Positions 47,071-57,124 are shown, numbered from the stretch's first letter. The stretch: 64,000 nucleotides of DNA from Vibrio rhodolitus (GCF_003350325.1 NZ_QLYZ01000007.1:1-64000), one strand, 5' to 3'. Notes: generated by a model from the sequence alone, not told the origin. Numbers and translations are program-made.

Positions 47071-50000
47071 GTGAGCTCGACATTTAATCGAATTGTCCAA
47101 AGTGTCTTGTGGGTGCTATTAACGGCAATGGTGATATTAGCCATTGCCGTTACCGCACTGCGTATCACTTTACCGCAGTTAAACCATTTTCAAAAAGAGA
47201 TTCAAACCTGGGTGAACCAAGGAACAGGGTTAGAATTCGAAATTGGTAATATCAGTGGTTTTTGGCGTAATACCCATCCCTCCATTTCGCTCGTAGATGT
47301 ACGAGCAAATACGCCAAAAGGAAGTGGCATTGGTTTTGCCGCGCAAAAGGTTGAAGTTGAGTTTGACCTATTTCAGTCCATTCTTCAGTTAGAGCCCGTT
47401 GTTGCGGATCTTAATGTGCATGGTCTTAATGTTGATATTCGCTCCATTGAGTGGATTCAGCCACGCGACCAAACGCCAAAATTGGCACCACAAGGTGCGC
47501 AGAAGAGTGTTGTCCAGCAGTTGGATAAATTGCTGCTGCGCCAGCTAGACCATTTCTCTCTTAAGGACTCTCAAGTTCATTTCACTTCCATAAATGGTGA
47601 AGAGCGCCGTCTGGATATTGCCCAATTAAAGTGGAATAACGACGGACGTCATCACTTGGCTGAAGGTGAGGTTTCGTTACCTGAAGCGACACTTAACTCC
47701 CTAGATGTCAGAGCAAATTTTGTTGACCACGGCTCTCTCGTTGATGTGTCTGGTGAGTTCTATCTATCAGCGGAAAACATCCTAGTAACGCCATGGTTAA
47801 CCGAATATCTACAAGAAGAAACTGGCATTGAGCGAGGTGAGGTAAGTCTCAATACTTGGGTGACGCTCAATCATAGTAAGCCGGTTAACGCTTACCTAGA
47901 AATATTACCTTCAGAGCTGATTTGGCAAGAGAATGGTCGTCATGAGCTGATGTTTGAGTCGGGTGTGTTTGTGCTTGAACCTCAAGGCGATGGTTGGCAA
48001 GTAAATGCTCACTCACTCAAGTTGAGAACTGATGACTATCAGTGGCCTGAGTTAGATGTTGCGTTTAACTGGCAGCCAGACCAATGGCAATTGAACGCAT
48101 CTCAGCTCGACCTTCAGGCTATTTCGCCATTAGTAAAATTAGCGCCCAAGTCAGATAAAGTCAGCCAACTACTGCATACCTTTGATCTTGGTGGGCGCAT
48201 GGAAGATATTCGCCTGCAAATGGGCAGTGAGCTTGAGTCGTTAACCTATTCTGCACGCTTAGCCAAAGGTAAAATTGAGCAATGGGAGTTATTGCCAGGG
48301 CTAAATCATTTAGAGGCGCAAGTTAGTGGTAACTATCACCAAGCGCATGCCAAAGTGTCGCTCATTGATGATGTTTTACCTTATGGTGACGTCTTCCAAG
48401 CGCCACTGCGTATCAAACAAGCGCAAGTGGATATTGTGTGGCAAAACTTGGGCGAGCAAGGCTGGCGAATCTGGGCTGATAAAGTCACGGCGGCGACGCC
48501 AGATTTGCAGGTGCTCGGAGCTTTTCGATTAGATTTCCCAACGGATAAAAGTCCATTTCTATCGTTTTATGCTGAAGCCGATCTATTTAACGCAGGCGAA
48601 ACCTGGCGTTATTTGCCAACGTTAGCTTTAGGACAAGAGCTGACCGATTACCTCTCGACGGCGATTCAAGGCGGTAAGGTCGACACCGCCAAACTGCTTT
48701 GGTATGGCGAGCTGGGCGATTTCCCATATAAGAACAATCAAGGTATGTTCCAAGCGTGGGTGGGATTAAAAGACGGTACCTTTAGTTTTGATACCACCTG
48801 GCCAGCGATCACCGATCTGCAGCTTGATTTGCTGTTTCAAAATGATGCAATGTACTTAGACTCGCGCAGTGCGACTTTACGTGGTGTGAAAGCCGACCGT
48901 ATTACCGGGCGAATCCCTGAACTTGCTGAAAATGGACATATTGAAATTGAAGCTTCCGTTGCCGGCGAGGGGGATAAAGTTCGCGATTATATGACGGCTT
49001 CTCCTTTGGTCGACTCGGTCGGCGCCGCGCTGACGGCGGTACAAGTTTCCGGCAAGGTCACCTCTAACTTCCAGCTAAAAGTGCCATTTGATGATTTTGA
49101 TACTCGCGCTTGGGGTTACGCTGAGCTGAGTAACAATGAAGTGATCATTGATGCGCCTCCGATGGAGCTCGATAAAGTGTCCGGGCGAATTGAATTTAAT
49201 AATGATGTAGTTAGCGCAGCTGGTTTGTCTGCTCATCTACTCAATCAACCGGTCTCGATCGACTTTAACGGTGAAAGCTCCAAACAAGGCTATAACGTTG
49301 GGGTTGATGTGGTTGGTGACTGGAACGTGAAACCACTGTCGCCTTACGTGGGTGAACATTGGTTAAAACCAATTTCTGGTCATGTGCCTTGGCAAACCAA
49401 CGTTGATATTCAACTGAATGATATTGGCTTTACCTATCAGATAGATGCCAGCGCAGATATGCAGATGTTAGCAAGTACTTACCCATACCCGTTGGCGTGG
49501 GAGATTGGCAAAAGAGGTAAAGCCAAATTACAAGCATCTGGTAACCAAGAAACCGTTGCGGCGCGTTTGCAATTGCCAGACTTTAAGTATCAGGCTGAAA
49601 TTGATATTCGCCCACAGACGCCATTACTGACTGCGACTAATTTAGTGCTGGGTAAGGGCAACTTTAAGATAAGCCCAATTGTTGGTCATCATCTGCAAAT
49701 TCGTGCTGCGCAATTTGATCTTGATGCTTGGCTAAGTGCTCTTAGCCCGCCAGAGAAAAAACAAGTTTCTGCTTTGGCACAGCTCAACACACCGAGTATT
49801 CCAACTCCAGAGAGAGTCAATATTGATGTCGATGATCTCACCTTGGCGAGCATGGAGTGGAATGATGTCAACTTTGCCGCTAAGCGCAAGAATCTTGGTT
49901 GGCATATGAGCTTAGAAAGCCAGCAAGCCCAAGGTGAGGCGAGTTATATCGATCCTTATGACTTGTCAGTCAAGTTGGATCATCTGCATCTGTTTTTCCC

Positions 50001-50946
50001 TGAGTTAGAGGGAGAAGAAGTGCAAAGGCGAACGTTATTTGAAGCTGAAGATCCAAGTTTACCTTTGGTTTCTGAGTTTGATCGTAAGTTACATCAGTTG
50101 CTTCCCAACATAACCTTAGCGATTGATGATTTGTGGGTACAAGGTTACAAGTTGGGTCAAGCTCATTTGGATCTACAGCGCCAAGGTAATAGCTTGGAGT
50201 GGCATGATCTTTCATTGAAGAGCGGCAGTAGCCAAGTGACAGTGAATGGTAGCTGGGTACTTGATGGCGATAAGAGTTTGACCAATATGCAATTGGCTAT
50301 CTCTGGTGAAAATAACAGTGAGGTCATGGAGCGTTTTGGTGTGACTTCTGGAATTCAGAAGGCACCATTTGATATTCGTGCCACACTTAAATGGGACGGT
50401 GCTCCTTGGGGAATGCGTGTTAGCAGCCTAGCTGGTAATGTTGATACCAAGTTGGGTAAAGGTCTGATTTCAGATGTGAGTGGTGCAGCAAGGTTGCTGG
50501 GGCTGTTTAGTTTGGATTCGATCATCCGCAAAATGCAGCTCGATTTTAGTGATGTATTTGATAAAGGAATGGCATTTAACTCGATTACAGGTAGTGGTGA
50601 GATTAAAAATGGCATCTTCCTGACCAACGATATTCGTATGGATGCTGTCGCAGGTGAGATGAACATCAAAGGCTTGGCTAACCTCAATAATCGCACAGTT
50701 GATGCAGAGGTGAACTTCGTACCTGATATTACCTCAGGCATTCCGGTTCTTAGCGCCTTTGCTGTTGCACCGCAAACCGCGCTGTATGTACTGGCAATCA
50801 CAACGGTAATTTCGCCTGTGGTTGAGGTATTTACCCAAGTTGATTACCAAGTAAAAGGTCCGCTCGATGCCCCGGTGGTGAGCGAAATTTCACGTAGTAA
50901 AGGTGAATTTAAGTTACCGAAGAAACTACTCGATGCGGTTGATTAA
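47071..50946 (+). CDS. yhdP: AsmA-like envelope lipid-transport protein YhdP
   Basis: A 1291-residue protein with one N-terminal membrane helix (VLWVLLTAMVILAIAVTALR, about 13-32) followed by a very long beta-rich periplasmic part of AsmA/DUF3971 type. With TamB and YdbH, YhdP forms bridge-like paths moving phospholipid to the outer membrane in E. coli. The C-terminal DUF3971-AsmA2 region ends with FVPDITSGIPVLSAFAVAPQ. The start codon is GTG at 47071, ten bases after rng; no in-frame ATG lies near. Length is close to that of E. coli YhdP. Confidence 0.93.
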   Translation: MSSTFNRIVQSVLWVLLTAMVILAIAVTALRITLPQLNHFQKEIQTWVNQGTGLEFEIGNISGFWRNTHPSISLVDVRANTPKGSGIGFAAQKVEVEFDLFQSILQLEPVVADLNVHGLNVDIRSIEWIQPRDQTPKLAPQGAQKSVVQQLDKLLLRQLDHFSLKDSQVHFTSINGEERRLDIAQLKWNNDGRHHLAEGEVSLPEATLNSLDVRANFVDHGSLVDVSGEFYLSAENILVTPWLTEYLQEETGIERGEVSLNTWVTLNHSKPVNAYLEILPSELIWQENGRHELMFESGVFVLEPQGDGWQVNAHSLKLRTDDYQWPELDVAFNWQPDQWQLNASQLDLQAISPLVKLAPKSDKVSQLLHTFDLGGRMEDIRLQMGSELESLTYSARLAKGKIEQWELLPGLNHLEAQVSGNYHQAHAKVSLIDDVLPYGDVFQAPLRIKQAQVDIVWQNLGEQGWRIWADKVTAATPDLQVLGAFRLDFPTDKSPFLSFYAEADLFNAGETWRYLPTLALGQELTDYLSTAIQGGKVDTAKLLWYGELGDFPYKNNQGMFQAWVGLKDGTFSFDTTWPAITDLQLDLLFQNDAMYLDSRSATLRGVKADRITGRIPELAENGHIEIEASVAGEGDKVRDYMTASPLVDSVGAALTAVQVSGKVTSNFQLKVPFDDFDTRAWGYAELSNNEVIIDAPPMELDKVSGRIEFNNDVVSAAGLSAHLLNQPVSIDFNGESSKQGYNVGVDVVGDWNVKPLSPYVGEHWLKPISGHVPWQTNVDIQLNDIGFTYQIDASADMQMLASTYPYPLAWEIGKRGKAKLQASGNQETVAARLQLPDFKYQAEIDIRPQTPLLTATNLVLGKGNFKISPIVGHHLQIRAAQFDLDAWLSALSPPEKKQVSALAQLNTPSIPTPERVNIDVDDLTLASMEWNDVNFAAKRKNLGWHMSLESQQAQGEASYIDPYDLSVKLDHLHLFFPELEGEEVQRRTLFEAEDPSLPLVSEFDRKLHQLLPNITLAIDDLWVQGYKLGQAHLDLQRQGNSLEWHDLSLKSGSSQVTVNGSWVLDGDKSLTNMQLAISGENNSEVMERFGVTSGIQKAPFDIRATLKWDGAPWGMRVSSLAGNVDTKLGKGLISDVSGAARLLGLFSLDSIIRKMQLDFSDVFDKGMAFNSITGSGEIKNGIFLTNDIRMDAVAGEMNIKGLANLNNRTVDAEVNFVPDITSGIPVLSAFAVAPQTALYVLAITTVISPVVEVFTQVDYQVKGPLDAPVVSEISRSKGEFKLPKKLLDAVD

Positions 50947-50957
50947 GGAGAAAACTC

Positions 50958-51776
50958 ATGGATAGAGTTGGCTTAATTCAAATGACTTCAGGTCCGAATC
51001 CTGAAGAGAATCTCGCGTATATTGAGCAGCAAGTGGCTGCGTTGGCAGAACAAGGTGCTCGCTGGGTGATTACGCCTGAAAATGCCATCGTGTTTGGCTC
51101 ACGCAGTGATTATCATCATGTTGCTGAGTGGTTGGGGAGTGGCAGCATTCAACAGCGCTTAGCTGAAATGGCACGTCGTTACCAAGTATGGTTGTTGGTA
51201 GGGAGCATGCCTATTAGACGAGAAAGTGGGGTGACAACTACACTCCTTGTCTTTAATAGCGGTGGTGAGTTGGTCGCTCATTATGACAAACTGCATATGT
51301 TTGATGTTGATGTCGCAGACTCTCATCAGCGTTATCGTGAGTCAGAGACATTTACCCCAGGCAAAGAGATTGTTGCTTTAGAGACACCTTTCGCTCATTT
51401 AGGGCTGACGATTTGCTATGATGTGCGTTTTCCACAGTTATATAGTGAGTTGGCTCGGCGCGGAGCGAATATTATTGTGGTACCAGCAGCGTTTACTGCC
51501 GTAACAGGACAAGCTCATTGGCAGCCACTTTTGACTGCTCGCGCGATTGAAACCCAGTCTTGGATTGTTGCGGTCAATCAGACTGGCGTTCATCAAGGTG
51601 GACGACAAACTTGGGGTCACTCCATGGTTGTTTCACCTTGGGGTGAAGTCTTCGCCAGTTTAGATGGCGCAGTGGGTAATTTATTAGTAGAAATAGATTT
51701 GCAAGCAGTAGCTGAGATCAGAGCGACCATGCCAGTCATGCAGCACAACCGCTTTGATAATCGAATTAAAATTTAA
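50958..51776 (+). CDS. Carbon-nitrogen hydrolase (nitrilase superfamily)
   Basis: A 272-residue enzyme with the complete Glu-Lys-Cys triad: TPENAIVF near 42, HYDKLHMFDVDV near 110 and GLTICYDVRFPQLY near 156. It resembles Nit1/YbeM, the deaminated glutathione amidase, and the omega-amidase family, but the substrate cannot be set from sequence alone. It lies between yhdP and tldD with gaps of eleven and nine bases, an arrangement common in Vibrio and its relatives. Confidence 0.9.
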   Translation: MDRVGLIQMTSGPNPEENLAYIEQQVAALAEQGARWVITPENAIVFGSRSDYHHVAEWLGSGSIQQRLAEMARRYQVWLLVGSMPIRRESGVTTTLLVFNSGGELVAHYDKLHMFDVDVADSHQRYRESETFTPGKEIVALETPFAHLGLTICYDVRFPQLYSELARRGANIIVVPAAFTAVTGQAHWQPLLTARAIETQSWIVAVNQTGVHQGGRQTWGHSMVVSPWGEVFASLDGAVGNLLVEIDLQAVAEIRATMPVMQHNRFDNRIKI

Positions 51777-51785
51777 GAGCAAAAT

Positions 51786-53231
51786 ATGACAATTAATCAC
51801 GTAGAAGAAGCCCTACTAAAACCTGCTGGTTTAACTGAGCAGGATATCGCGAGCACGCTGGAAAGCATCGCGACTCGCCAGATTGACTACGCTGATATCT
51901 ATTTCCAATCCAGCTGGCATGAGTCACTGGTTTTAGAAGATAGCATCATTAAAGATGGCTCATTTAACATCGATTGCGGTCTTGGTGTGCGTGCTATTAC
52001 CGGTGAGAAAACTGGTTTTGCTTACTCGGATCAGATTCAGCTTGAAGGACTTAAGCAAAGCGCTATTGCCGCGCGTGGTATCGCGCAGCAAGGCCAAAAC
52101 GGCAAAGTACAAGCGTTCAAGCGCTTTGACAACCAAGCGTATTACTCAGCGGTTAACCCACTAGAAATGTGGGAAAAACAGCAGAAAACCGCACTGTTGA
52201 AAGAGTTGGATGCTTACATTCGTACCAAAGAGCCTCTGATTCAAGAAGTTTCAATCAGCCTAAGTGGTGTGCACGAGCAAATGCTGGTTGCAGCGACGGA
52301 TGGCACTTACGCAGGCGATGTTCGCCCGTTGGTTCGTCTTTCAATTACGGTACTAGCGCAGCGCGGTGATCGCCGTGAGCGCGGTAGTGCAGGTGGTGGT
52401 GGTCGTTATACTTACGATTACTTCCTCACTTCGCAGCAAGGTCAGCAAGTGGCGTATCAATTTGCCGATGAAGCGATTCGTATGGCGCTAGTGAACTTAG
52501 AAGCAGATGCCGCGCCTGCGGGAACCATGCCTGTGGTATTAGGCTCTGGCTGGCCGGGTGTTCTTCTGCACGAAGCGGTGGGGCACGGCTTAGAAGGTGA
52601 TTTTAACCGTAAAGAGTCTTCAGTATTTAGCGGTCGTATTGGCGAGCAAGTAACTTCTAAACACTGCACCATCGTTGATGACGGCACCTTGACTGATTTG
52701 CGTGGCTCACTAAACGTTGATGACGAGGGTGTTGCAGGTCAATACAACACGCTGATTGAAAACGGCGTGCTAAAAGGCTACATGCAAGACAAATTGAATG
52801 CGCGTCTAATGGGTGTTGCACCAACAGGTAATGGTCGTCGTGAGTCATACGCGCACCTACCAATGCCGCGTATGACCAACACTTACATGTTGCCGGGTGA
52901 GCATACACCAGAAGAGATCATCTCTACAGTGAAAAAAGGTCTCTATGCACCAAACTTTGGCGGCGGTCAGGTAGATATCACTTCGGGTAAGTTTGTGTTC
53001 TCAACTTCAGAAGCTTATTTAATTGAAGATGGTAAGATCACTCGCCCTGTGAAAGGTGCCACGCTGATTGGCTCAGGCATTGAAGCGATGCAGCAAGTGT
53101 CGATGGTCGGTAATGATCTTAGCATTGATCGCGGCGTTGGCGTATGTGGTAAAGCGGGTCAAAGCGTGCCTGTTGGTGTTGGTCAACCAACACTAAAACT
53201 AGACTCAATCACAGTAGGTGGTACGGAGTAG
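51786..53231 (+). CDS. tldD: Metalloprotease TldD
   Basis: The TldD half of the TldD/TldE peptidase, which trims modified peptides such as microcins and helps degrade CcdA. The 481-residue protein has the zinc motif [15 protein letters not shown] near 260 and the downstream [17 protein letters not shown] near 360, which supplies further active-site residues. The partner gene (tldE/pmbA) is not in this window. It ends the long mreB-to-tldD block and is followed by a repeat and a strong terminator. Confidence 0.96.
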   Translation: MTINHVEEALLKPAGLTEQDIASTLESIATRQIDYADIYFQSSWHESLVLEDSIIKDGSFNIDCGLGVRAITGEKTGFAYSDQIQLEGLKQSAIAARGIAQQGQNGKVQAFKRFDNQAYYSAVNPLEMWEKQQKTALLKELDAYIRTKEPLIQEVSISLSGVHEQMLVAATDGTYAGDVRPLVRLSITVLAQRGDRRERGSAGGGGRYTYDYFLTSQQGQQVAYQFADEAIRMALVNLEADAAPAGTMPVVLGSGWPGVLLHEAVGHGLEGDFNRKESSVFSGRIGEQVTSKHCTIVDDGTLTDLRGSLNVDDEGVAGQYNTLIENGVLKGYMQDKLNARLMGVAPTGNGRRESYAHLPMPRMTNTYMLPGEHTPEEIISTVKKGLYAPNFGGGQVDITSGKFVFSTSEAYLIEDGKITRPVKGATLIGSGIEAMQQVSMVGNDLSIDRGVGVCGKAGQSVPVGVGQPTLKLDSITVGGTE

Positions 53232-53232
53232 C

Positions 53233-53420
53233 GTAATAGATACTTCGAACGCTTACGCTACGGATAACGGAACGCTTCGCTGAGAGATTTGGGAGGCGAG
53301 CGTCTTAACTATCTCGCTCTGATTAATAAACAAGGCTGACGCTATGACGTCAGCCTTGTTGTTTTTAGGAAAGTAAAAATAACTAATTCTTTATTTTTCC
53401 CGCATCCGTGAGCTTTGCGT
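53233..53420. repeat. Palindromic intergenic repeat, copy 2
   Basis: The gap between the convergent tldD and arcA genes contains a second copy of the element seen at 5421-5553. The segment 53259-53281 matches 5448-5470 with two adjacent mismatches, and CCCGCATCC (53399-53407) is shared. Between them lie the tldD terminator and AT-rich sequence, so this copy appears interrupted. Confidence 0.65.
53332..53366 (+). terminator. Terminator after tldD
   Basis: AAGGCTGACG-CTATGA-CGTCAGCCTT is a perfect ten-pair stem, followed by GTTGTTTTT. The opposite strand has no equal T-tract, so it mainly serves the plus-strand operon. Confidence 0.85.
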
Positions 53421-53428
53421 ACCGTTAT

Positions 53429-54649
53429 TTAGATCCCCTCACGCTCTATTGGGCAACTCATACAACGTGCGCCACCGCGACCGCGACCGAGCTCGTTACC
53501 TGGAATAGGTAAGACGGTGATTTCGGCTTTGTCATATTTTTCATTGGTATAGACATTGCGTTCATAGCCAATCACCACGCCTGGTTTAACGGTAAGGACA
53601 TTGTTGGCGTCATTCCACTGTTCACGTTCTGCTTCATAGCTATCACCACCCGTAGTGATGATTTTCAGTGCATCTAAACCGAGCGCTTTTTCAATTGAAC
53701 CCACCAGATTATTAGTTTGTTCGATATGCATTTGGTGATCATTTTTCGGCGTGAGACACCAGGTGTTCATATCCTTACGGACAATTTCTGGATAGAGCGA
53801 GAAGGTATCGATATCCATATGGGTCATCACGGTATCTAAGTGCATGCAGGCACGGTTTTTTGGCAGCTCAGTGACGATGACTTGTGAGGCTTGACCGTGT
53901 TTAAATAGCGAGGCGGCTAAGTTTTCAATCCCTTGTGAAGTCGTACGTTCAGACATGCCGATCAACACCGCGCCTTTACCAATCACTAGCACATCACCAC
54001 CTTCTATGGTGGCGTTATCATAGTGAAGGTCTTCGTTACCAAAATATTTAATAAAATCTTGTCCGGCAAACGTTGGATGCCAATGATAGATAGCACGGAG
54101 ATGGTTGGTTTCGCGTTGGCGAGCAGGCATCATCATCGGATTGAGCGAAACACCACCATAGACCCAACATGAAGTATCACGGGTAAATAGGTGGTTAGGC
54201 AGCGGTTCAATGGCAAAATCGAGTGCGCGATTAAGCTTGGGCAAAATTGAAGCCGACTTAAACGGCAACTCAGAATAGGCTAAGCCACCAAGCAATACAC
54301 AAGCTAAATGCTCGTTGTCCATTTCTGATAAGTAATGACGGAAATCACGGGCAAACATTGGACCGTAACGAAAATCAGATATTTGGGTGTTGAGCAGCCA
54401 TTCGCGAGCTTCTGGTACATCTAACGTTTCGACTAACAAATCGTGAAGGAGCAAAACTTCGACGTCTTGTCCTCTGAGGGTATTGGCAAAAATATCATGC
54501 TCTTCACCCGCTGCATCCACTGCAAGTACATCGTCAAACAAGAGTTCGTGACAGTTTGATGGTGTGAGGTGGGTGAGCGCACGCTCTGGGCGGTGGAGCA
54601 ACACTCGCTTCAACTGACCAACTTCTGAGCCTACATACAACTTACTCAT
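53429..54649 (-). CDS. arcA: Arginine deiminase
   Basis: Converts arginine to citrulline and ammonia, the first step of the ADI pathway. The 406-residue protein has the guanidino-group motifs [13 protein letters not shown] near 155, EGGDVLVIG near 215, [14 protein letters not shown] near 270 and the catalytic cysteine in [14 protein letters not shown] at the C-terminus. The other pathway genes (arcB, arcC, arcD) are not adjacent. The symbol should not be confused with the ArcA redox regulator. Control by ArgR is plausible, since argR is about 7 kb away and half-site-like sequences lie upstream. Confidence 0.96.
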   Translation of the reverse strand: MSKLYVGSEVGQLKRVLLHRPERALTHLTPSNCHELLFDDVLAVDAAGEEHDIFANTLRGQDVEVLLLHDLLVETLDVPEAREWLLNTQISDFRYGPMFARDFRHYLSEMDNEHLACVLLGGLAYSELPFKSASILPKLNRALDFAIEPLPNHLFTRDTSCWVYGGVSLNPMMMPARQRETNHLRAIYHWHPTFAGQDFIKYFGNEDLHYDNATIEGGDVLVIGKGAVLIGMSERTTSQGIENLAASLFKHGQASQVIVTELPKNRACMHLDTVMTHMDIDTFSLYPEIVRKDMNTWCLTPKNDHQMHIEQTNNLVGSIEKALGLDALKIITTGGDSYEAEREQWNDANNVLTVKPGVVIGYERNVYTNEKYDKAEITVLPIPGNELGRGRGGARCMSCPIEREGI

Positions 54650-55210
54650 TTTGTATCCTTACATTAAGTTCTACTACATTTATGGCAATGTTAATGAAAA
54701 GATGCAAGCTTGTTTTATGGATTTAACTTCTACCTATTGGTAGGTTTGTGATTTTTTTGTCTGCAAAATTGGCTATTTTGGCGGATAAAACTTTATGGCG
54801 CTTTTTGTAACATTTCTCATTTGCGAGTTTCTATTCGTTAGCTGAATTGATTGATACTGCATTGTTCGGCACTCAATGACATATAGCTATGCATCAATTC
54901 AGTTAAAGCAGCTGATTAAGTCCATGTTTATGCATAATCTAGTGAGCGTTTAGTTATGCGTCTATCATTGATAAACACTCGCTTTTAGTAAAATTGGTCT
55001 AATTGAGCGGGCGATACTTTGTTCTGAAGTCGGCTTAGCTAGGATAAAGTGGTTAAATTAGAGTATTTGCATTCAAGATCGCCCATTTAAGGCTAAGATC
55101 GCAAGAAAGATCATCGCCAGCAGCGATTCTGGGTAGTATTTTTTGTTGAACCGTGCGATATTTCGTCGCGAGAAATCGTCAATATTGTTATCACACTCTG
55201 GAGCACAACT
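54650..55210. other. Long divergent arcA/rraB intergenic region
   Basis: This 561-base A+T-rich gap holds promoters for both flanking genes. An inverted repeat CTGAATTGAT (54842-54851) and ATCAATTCAG (54893-54902) contains TGAAT/ATTCA halves like those of ArgR boxes, and TTATGCATAA-type palindromes lie near 54930. A short minus-strand frame (55073-55219) could encode a 48-residue hydrophobic peptide. For arcA, TTGCAT with CATAAA 17 bases later near the gene could be a promoter. No RNA gene is recognised. Confidence 0.45.
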
Positions 55211-55630
55211 ATGTCTCACGAAGATGAATATCTATCAGTAGAAGAATTAATTGAGATTCAAAAGGAAGAGACTCGCGATATTATCCAAGCATTGCTTGAA
55301 GACGGCAGTGATCCAGATGCGCTATACGAGATCGAGCACCATCTATTCGCTGAAGACTTCGACACGCTAGAAAAAGCAGTTGTTGAAGCGTTCAAAATGG
55401 GTTTCGAAGTGCTAGAAGCAGAAGAAACTGAAGACGAAGATGGCAACAAGCTACTTTGCTGTGATGCAACGATGGAATCTGTACTGAATGCAGAAGCGAT
55501 CGATGCTCAAGTTGAAAAACTTGTTCACCTAGCTGAAAAATACGACATCATCTACGATGGTTGGGGTACTTACTACGAAGGCGAAGACGCTCTGTACTCT
55601 GAAGAAGATGAAGACGACGAAGATTACTAA
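55211..55630 (+). CDS. rraB: Regulator of ribonuclease E activity B
   Basis: A 139-residue, very acidic protein ([20 protein letters not shown] at the start, and an Asp/Glu-rich tail ending in DEDDEDY) that binds RNase E and reduces its activity. The ferredoxin-like core [20 protein letters not shown] near 33-52 is the family signature. It is monocistronic between a long promoter region and a strong terminator. Confidence 0.95.
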   Translation: MSHEDEYLSVEELIEIQKEETRDIIQALLEDGSDPDALYEIEHHLFAEDFDTLEKAVVEAFKMGFEVLEAEETEDEDGNKLLCCDATMESVLNAEAIDAQVEKLVHLAEKYDIIYDGWGTYYEGEDALYSEEDEDDEDY

Positions 55631-55661
55631 TCTGCGCGATTAGCATTAGAAACTGTTTTAC

Positions 55662-55690
55662 AAATACCAGCTTATCAAGCTGGTATTTTT
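55662..55690 (+). terminator. Terminator after rraB
   Basis: AAATACCAGCTTATCAAGCTGGTATTTTT has a nine-pair stem ending in a five-T tail. Confidence 0.88.
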
Positions 55691-55766
55691 GTATCTAAGC
55701 GGTATCTATACCCACTTGTATTCACTATAATCTAGCGAATATTGATCTAGCGCAAGTTTGTATAAC

Positions 55767-56570
55767 ATGGAATTCTCTCTCGCCGGACTGTGGCAATTAT
55801 CTCCGCTAACCGATCTCTCTATCCCACAAGACGATCTTTCTTTCCCTGCACCGCTCAGTGAGGTGTTGCCAAATACACTCTCTGAAGCCGCTATTGCTGA
55901 GCAAGAGTGGCATTTAATGCACGACATTGAAGTTGATGAAGCGATGTTGGCGTTTCCGGCGGTGGACCTTGTGATTGGCGGGGTCGATTACTATGCCGAG
56001 GTGCGGGTTAATGGCGTAGCGGTGTTTGATTGTGATGGCACACAAGCGATCTATAAGAAAGATGTGCGCCCCTATCTGCAATTAGGACGAAACCGCTTTG
56101 AAATCCTTTTTCTTCATCAAGATGACGACTGGCTGATTGATGAAGATGAAGTTGAGCAAGTATGTAGCTTGTGCGCTGATGGAGAGTCAAAATATGATGA
56201 GCGCATTGGTGTTTGGCAAGCGCCATATTTACAGTTTATCCGCCATGTACGCTTAGATTATGTCGCGACAGAGCAAATTTGGCACCATGGGGGAGGTTGT
56301 GAGTTTAAGGTCGATCTTTACTACACCACTTATGCCGCAGGTCTGGTCTCTGCATCGGTGAAGTTCAATGGTATGACTTACCATTTACCTATTGATGTGC
56401 GCAATAACCATACCAGTGCACTGTTTCAAGTCGAAGCGCCAATCTACTTTGATGTTAATCAGCCCAACCCACAACATTTGTATGCATTGCAAGTGAGTTT
56501 GGATGGTCAGACTCGAGAGTACCGAGTCGGGCTGAGCGAAGAGCTTTGCGCTCAGCATTATCCGGTGTAG
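55767..56570 (+). CDS. Orphan protein resembling a GH2 beta-mannosidase sugar-binding domain
   Basis: A 267-residue soluble protein without a signal peptide. I do not recognise a named gene. Residues about 5-150 resemble the N-terminal jelly-roll of family 2 glycosidases of the beta-mannosidase type: LAGLWQLSPL near the start, EWHLMHDIE, then IGGVDYYAEVRVNG...VFDCDG, KKDVRPYLQLGRNRFEILF and DDDWL. There is no TIM-barrel catalytic domain; the remaining 110 residues look like a second beta-sandwich. It may be a domain kept for a new binding role. The ATG at 55767 is preferred to a TTG three codons earlier. A TATAAT box lies at 55726-55731. The gene ends eight bases from the convergent DUF2061 gene. 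Confidence 0.7.
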   Translation: MEFSLAGLWQLSPLTDLSIPQDDLSFPAPLSEVLPNTLSEAAIAEQEWHLMHDIEVDEAMLAFPAVDLVIGGVDYYAEVRVNGVAVFDCDGTQAIYKKDVRPYLQLGRNRFEILFLHQDDDWLIDEDEVEQVCSLCADGESKYDERIGVWQAPYLQFIRHVRLDYVATEQIWHHGGGCEFKVDLYYTTYAAGLVSASVKFNGMTYHLPIDVRNNHTSALFQVEAPIYFDVNQPNPQHLYALQVSLDGQTREYRVGLSEELCAQHYPV

Positions 56571-56578
56571 CTCTGAGA

Positions 56579-56968
56579 TTAATGAGCACAAGCGATATTG
56601 AATTCACGCTCTTGTTTACGTAACCACACTTTTTCGTGGAAGTAATAAGCACAAGTATTAATGGTTGGCTCAATCGCTGCCATGATACCACCGACAAAGG
56701 CATCGCCAGTCAGTAGGTATACCACACCAAATGCAACGCTGAAGTGAACCACCGCAAAGCTGGTTGTTTTGATTTTTGGATTACGTGCTAAGTTCTGCAA
56801 GGCGCGAGTCTTGTTCCAAACTAACTCATGGAAGTAGAAGGCGACCGTGTTTACGCTTGGCTCAAGCATCGCAATCATACTACCAATCAAAATGTCACCA
56901 GTTAATAGGTATGCAACGGTAAAAGCGATAGTAAAGTGAATGCTGGCAAAAGTAAGTGTCTTCTTCAT
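56579..56968 (-). CDS. Double DUF2061 membrane protein
   Basis: About 129 residues made of two tandem copies of a DUF2061-like unit: FASIHFTIAFTVAYLLTGD...MLEPSVNTVAFYFHELVW and FAVVHFSVAFGVVYLLTGD...AIEPTINTCAYYFHEKVW. Each has two membrane helices, and the copies are about half identical, so an internal duplication is clear. Function is unknown. The start is taken as the second Met (56968), giving MKKTLTFASIHF; the ATG at 56980 is also possible. The gene is convergent with the sugar-binding-like gene. Confidence 0.85.
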   Translation of the reverse strand: MKKTLTFASIHFTIAFTVAYLLTGDILIGSMIAMLEPSVNTVAFYFHELVWNKTRALQNLARNPKIKTTSFAVVHFSVAFGVVYLLTGDAFVGGIMAAIEPTINTCAYYFHEKVWLRKQEREFNIACAH

Positions 56969-57065
56969 AATCAATGTCATTAGTGGGTGACCATGATTTG
57001 ATTATTGTCGATTTGTTTTGATAAAGATAATGGCTTAATTGCATTTATTTAATAGCTAATACCTA

Positions 57066-57093
57066 TCAAAAGGCGCTCAATGAGCGCCTTTTA
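57066..57093 (-). terminator. Terminator after the universal stress gene
   Basis: AAAAGGCGCTCA-ATGAGCGCCTTTT is nearly self-complementary and has A and T tracts on both sides. It closes the minus-strand TAXI-TRAP-Usp operon. Confidence 0.8.
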
Positions 57094-57124
57094 TGTTTGA
57101 AATAAGTAGCTATTCACTAATAGA

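Noticed and set aside
50355..50801. A 148-codon minus-strand frame inside yhdP
   Set aside because: Antisense to a long conserved gene, without ribosome site or recognisable motifs.
56531..56556. GCTGAGCG/CGCTCAGC hairpin at the 3' end of the sugar-binding-like gene as a terminator
   Set aside because: It lies wholly within codons and is followed by ATTATCC rather than a T-tract; at most a weak pause.
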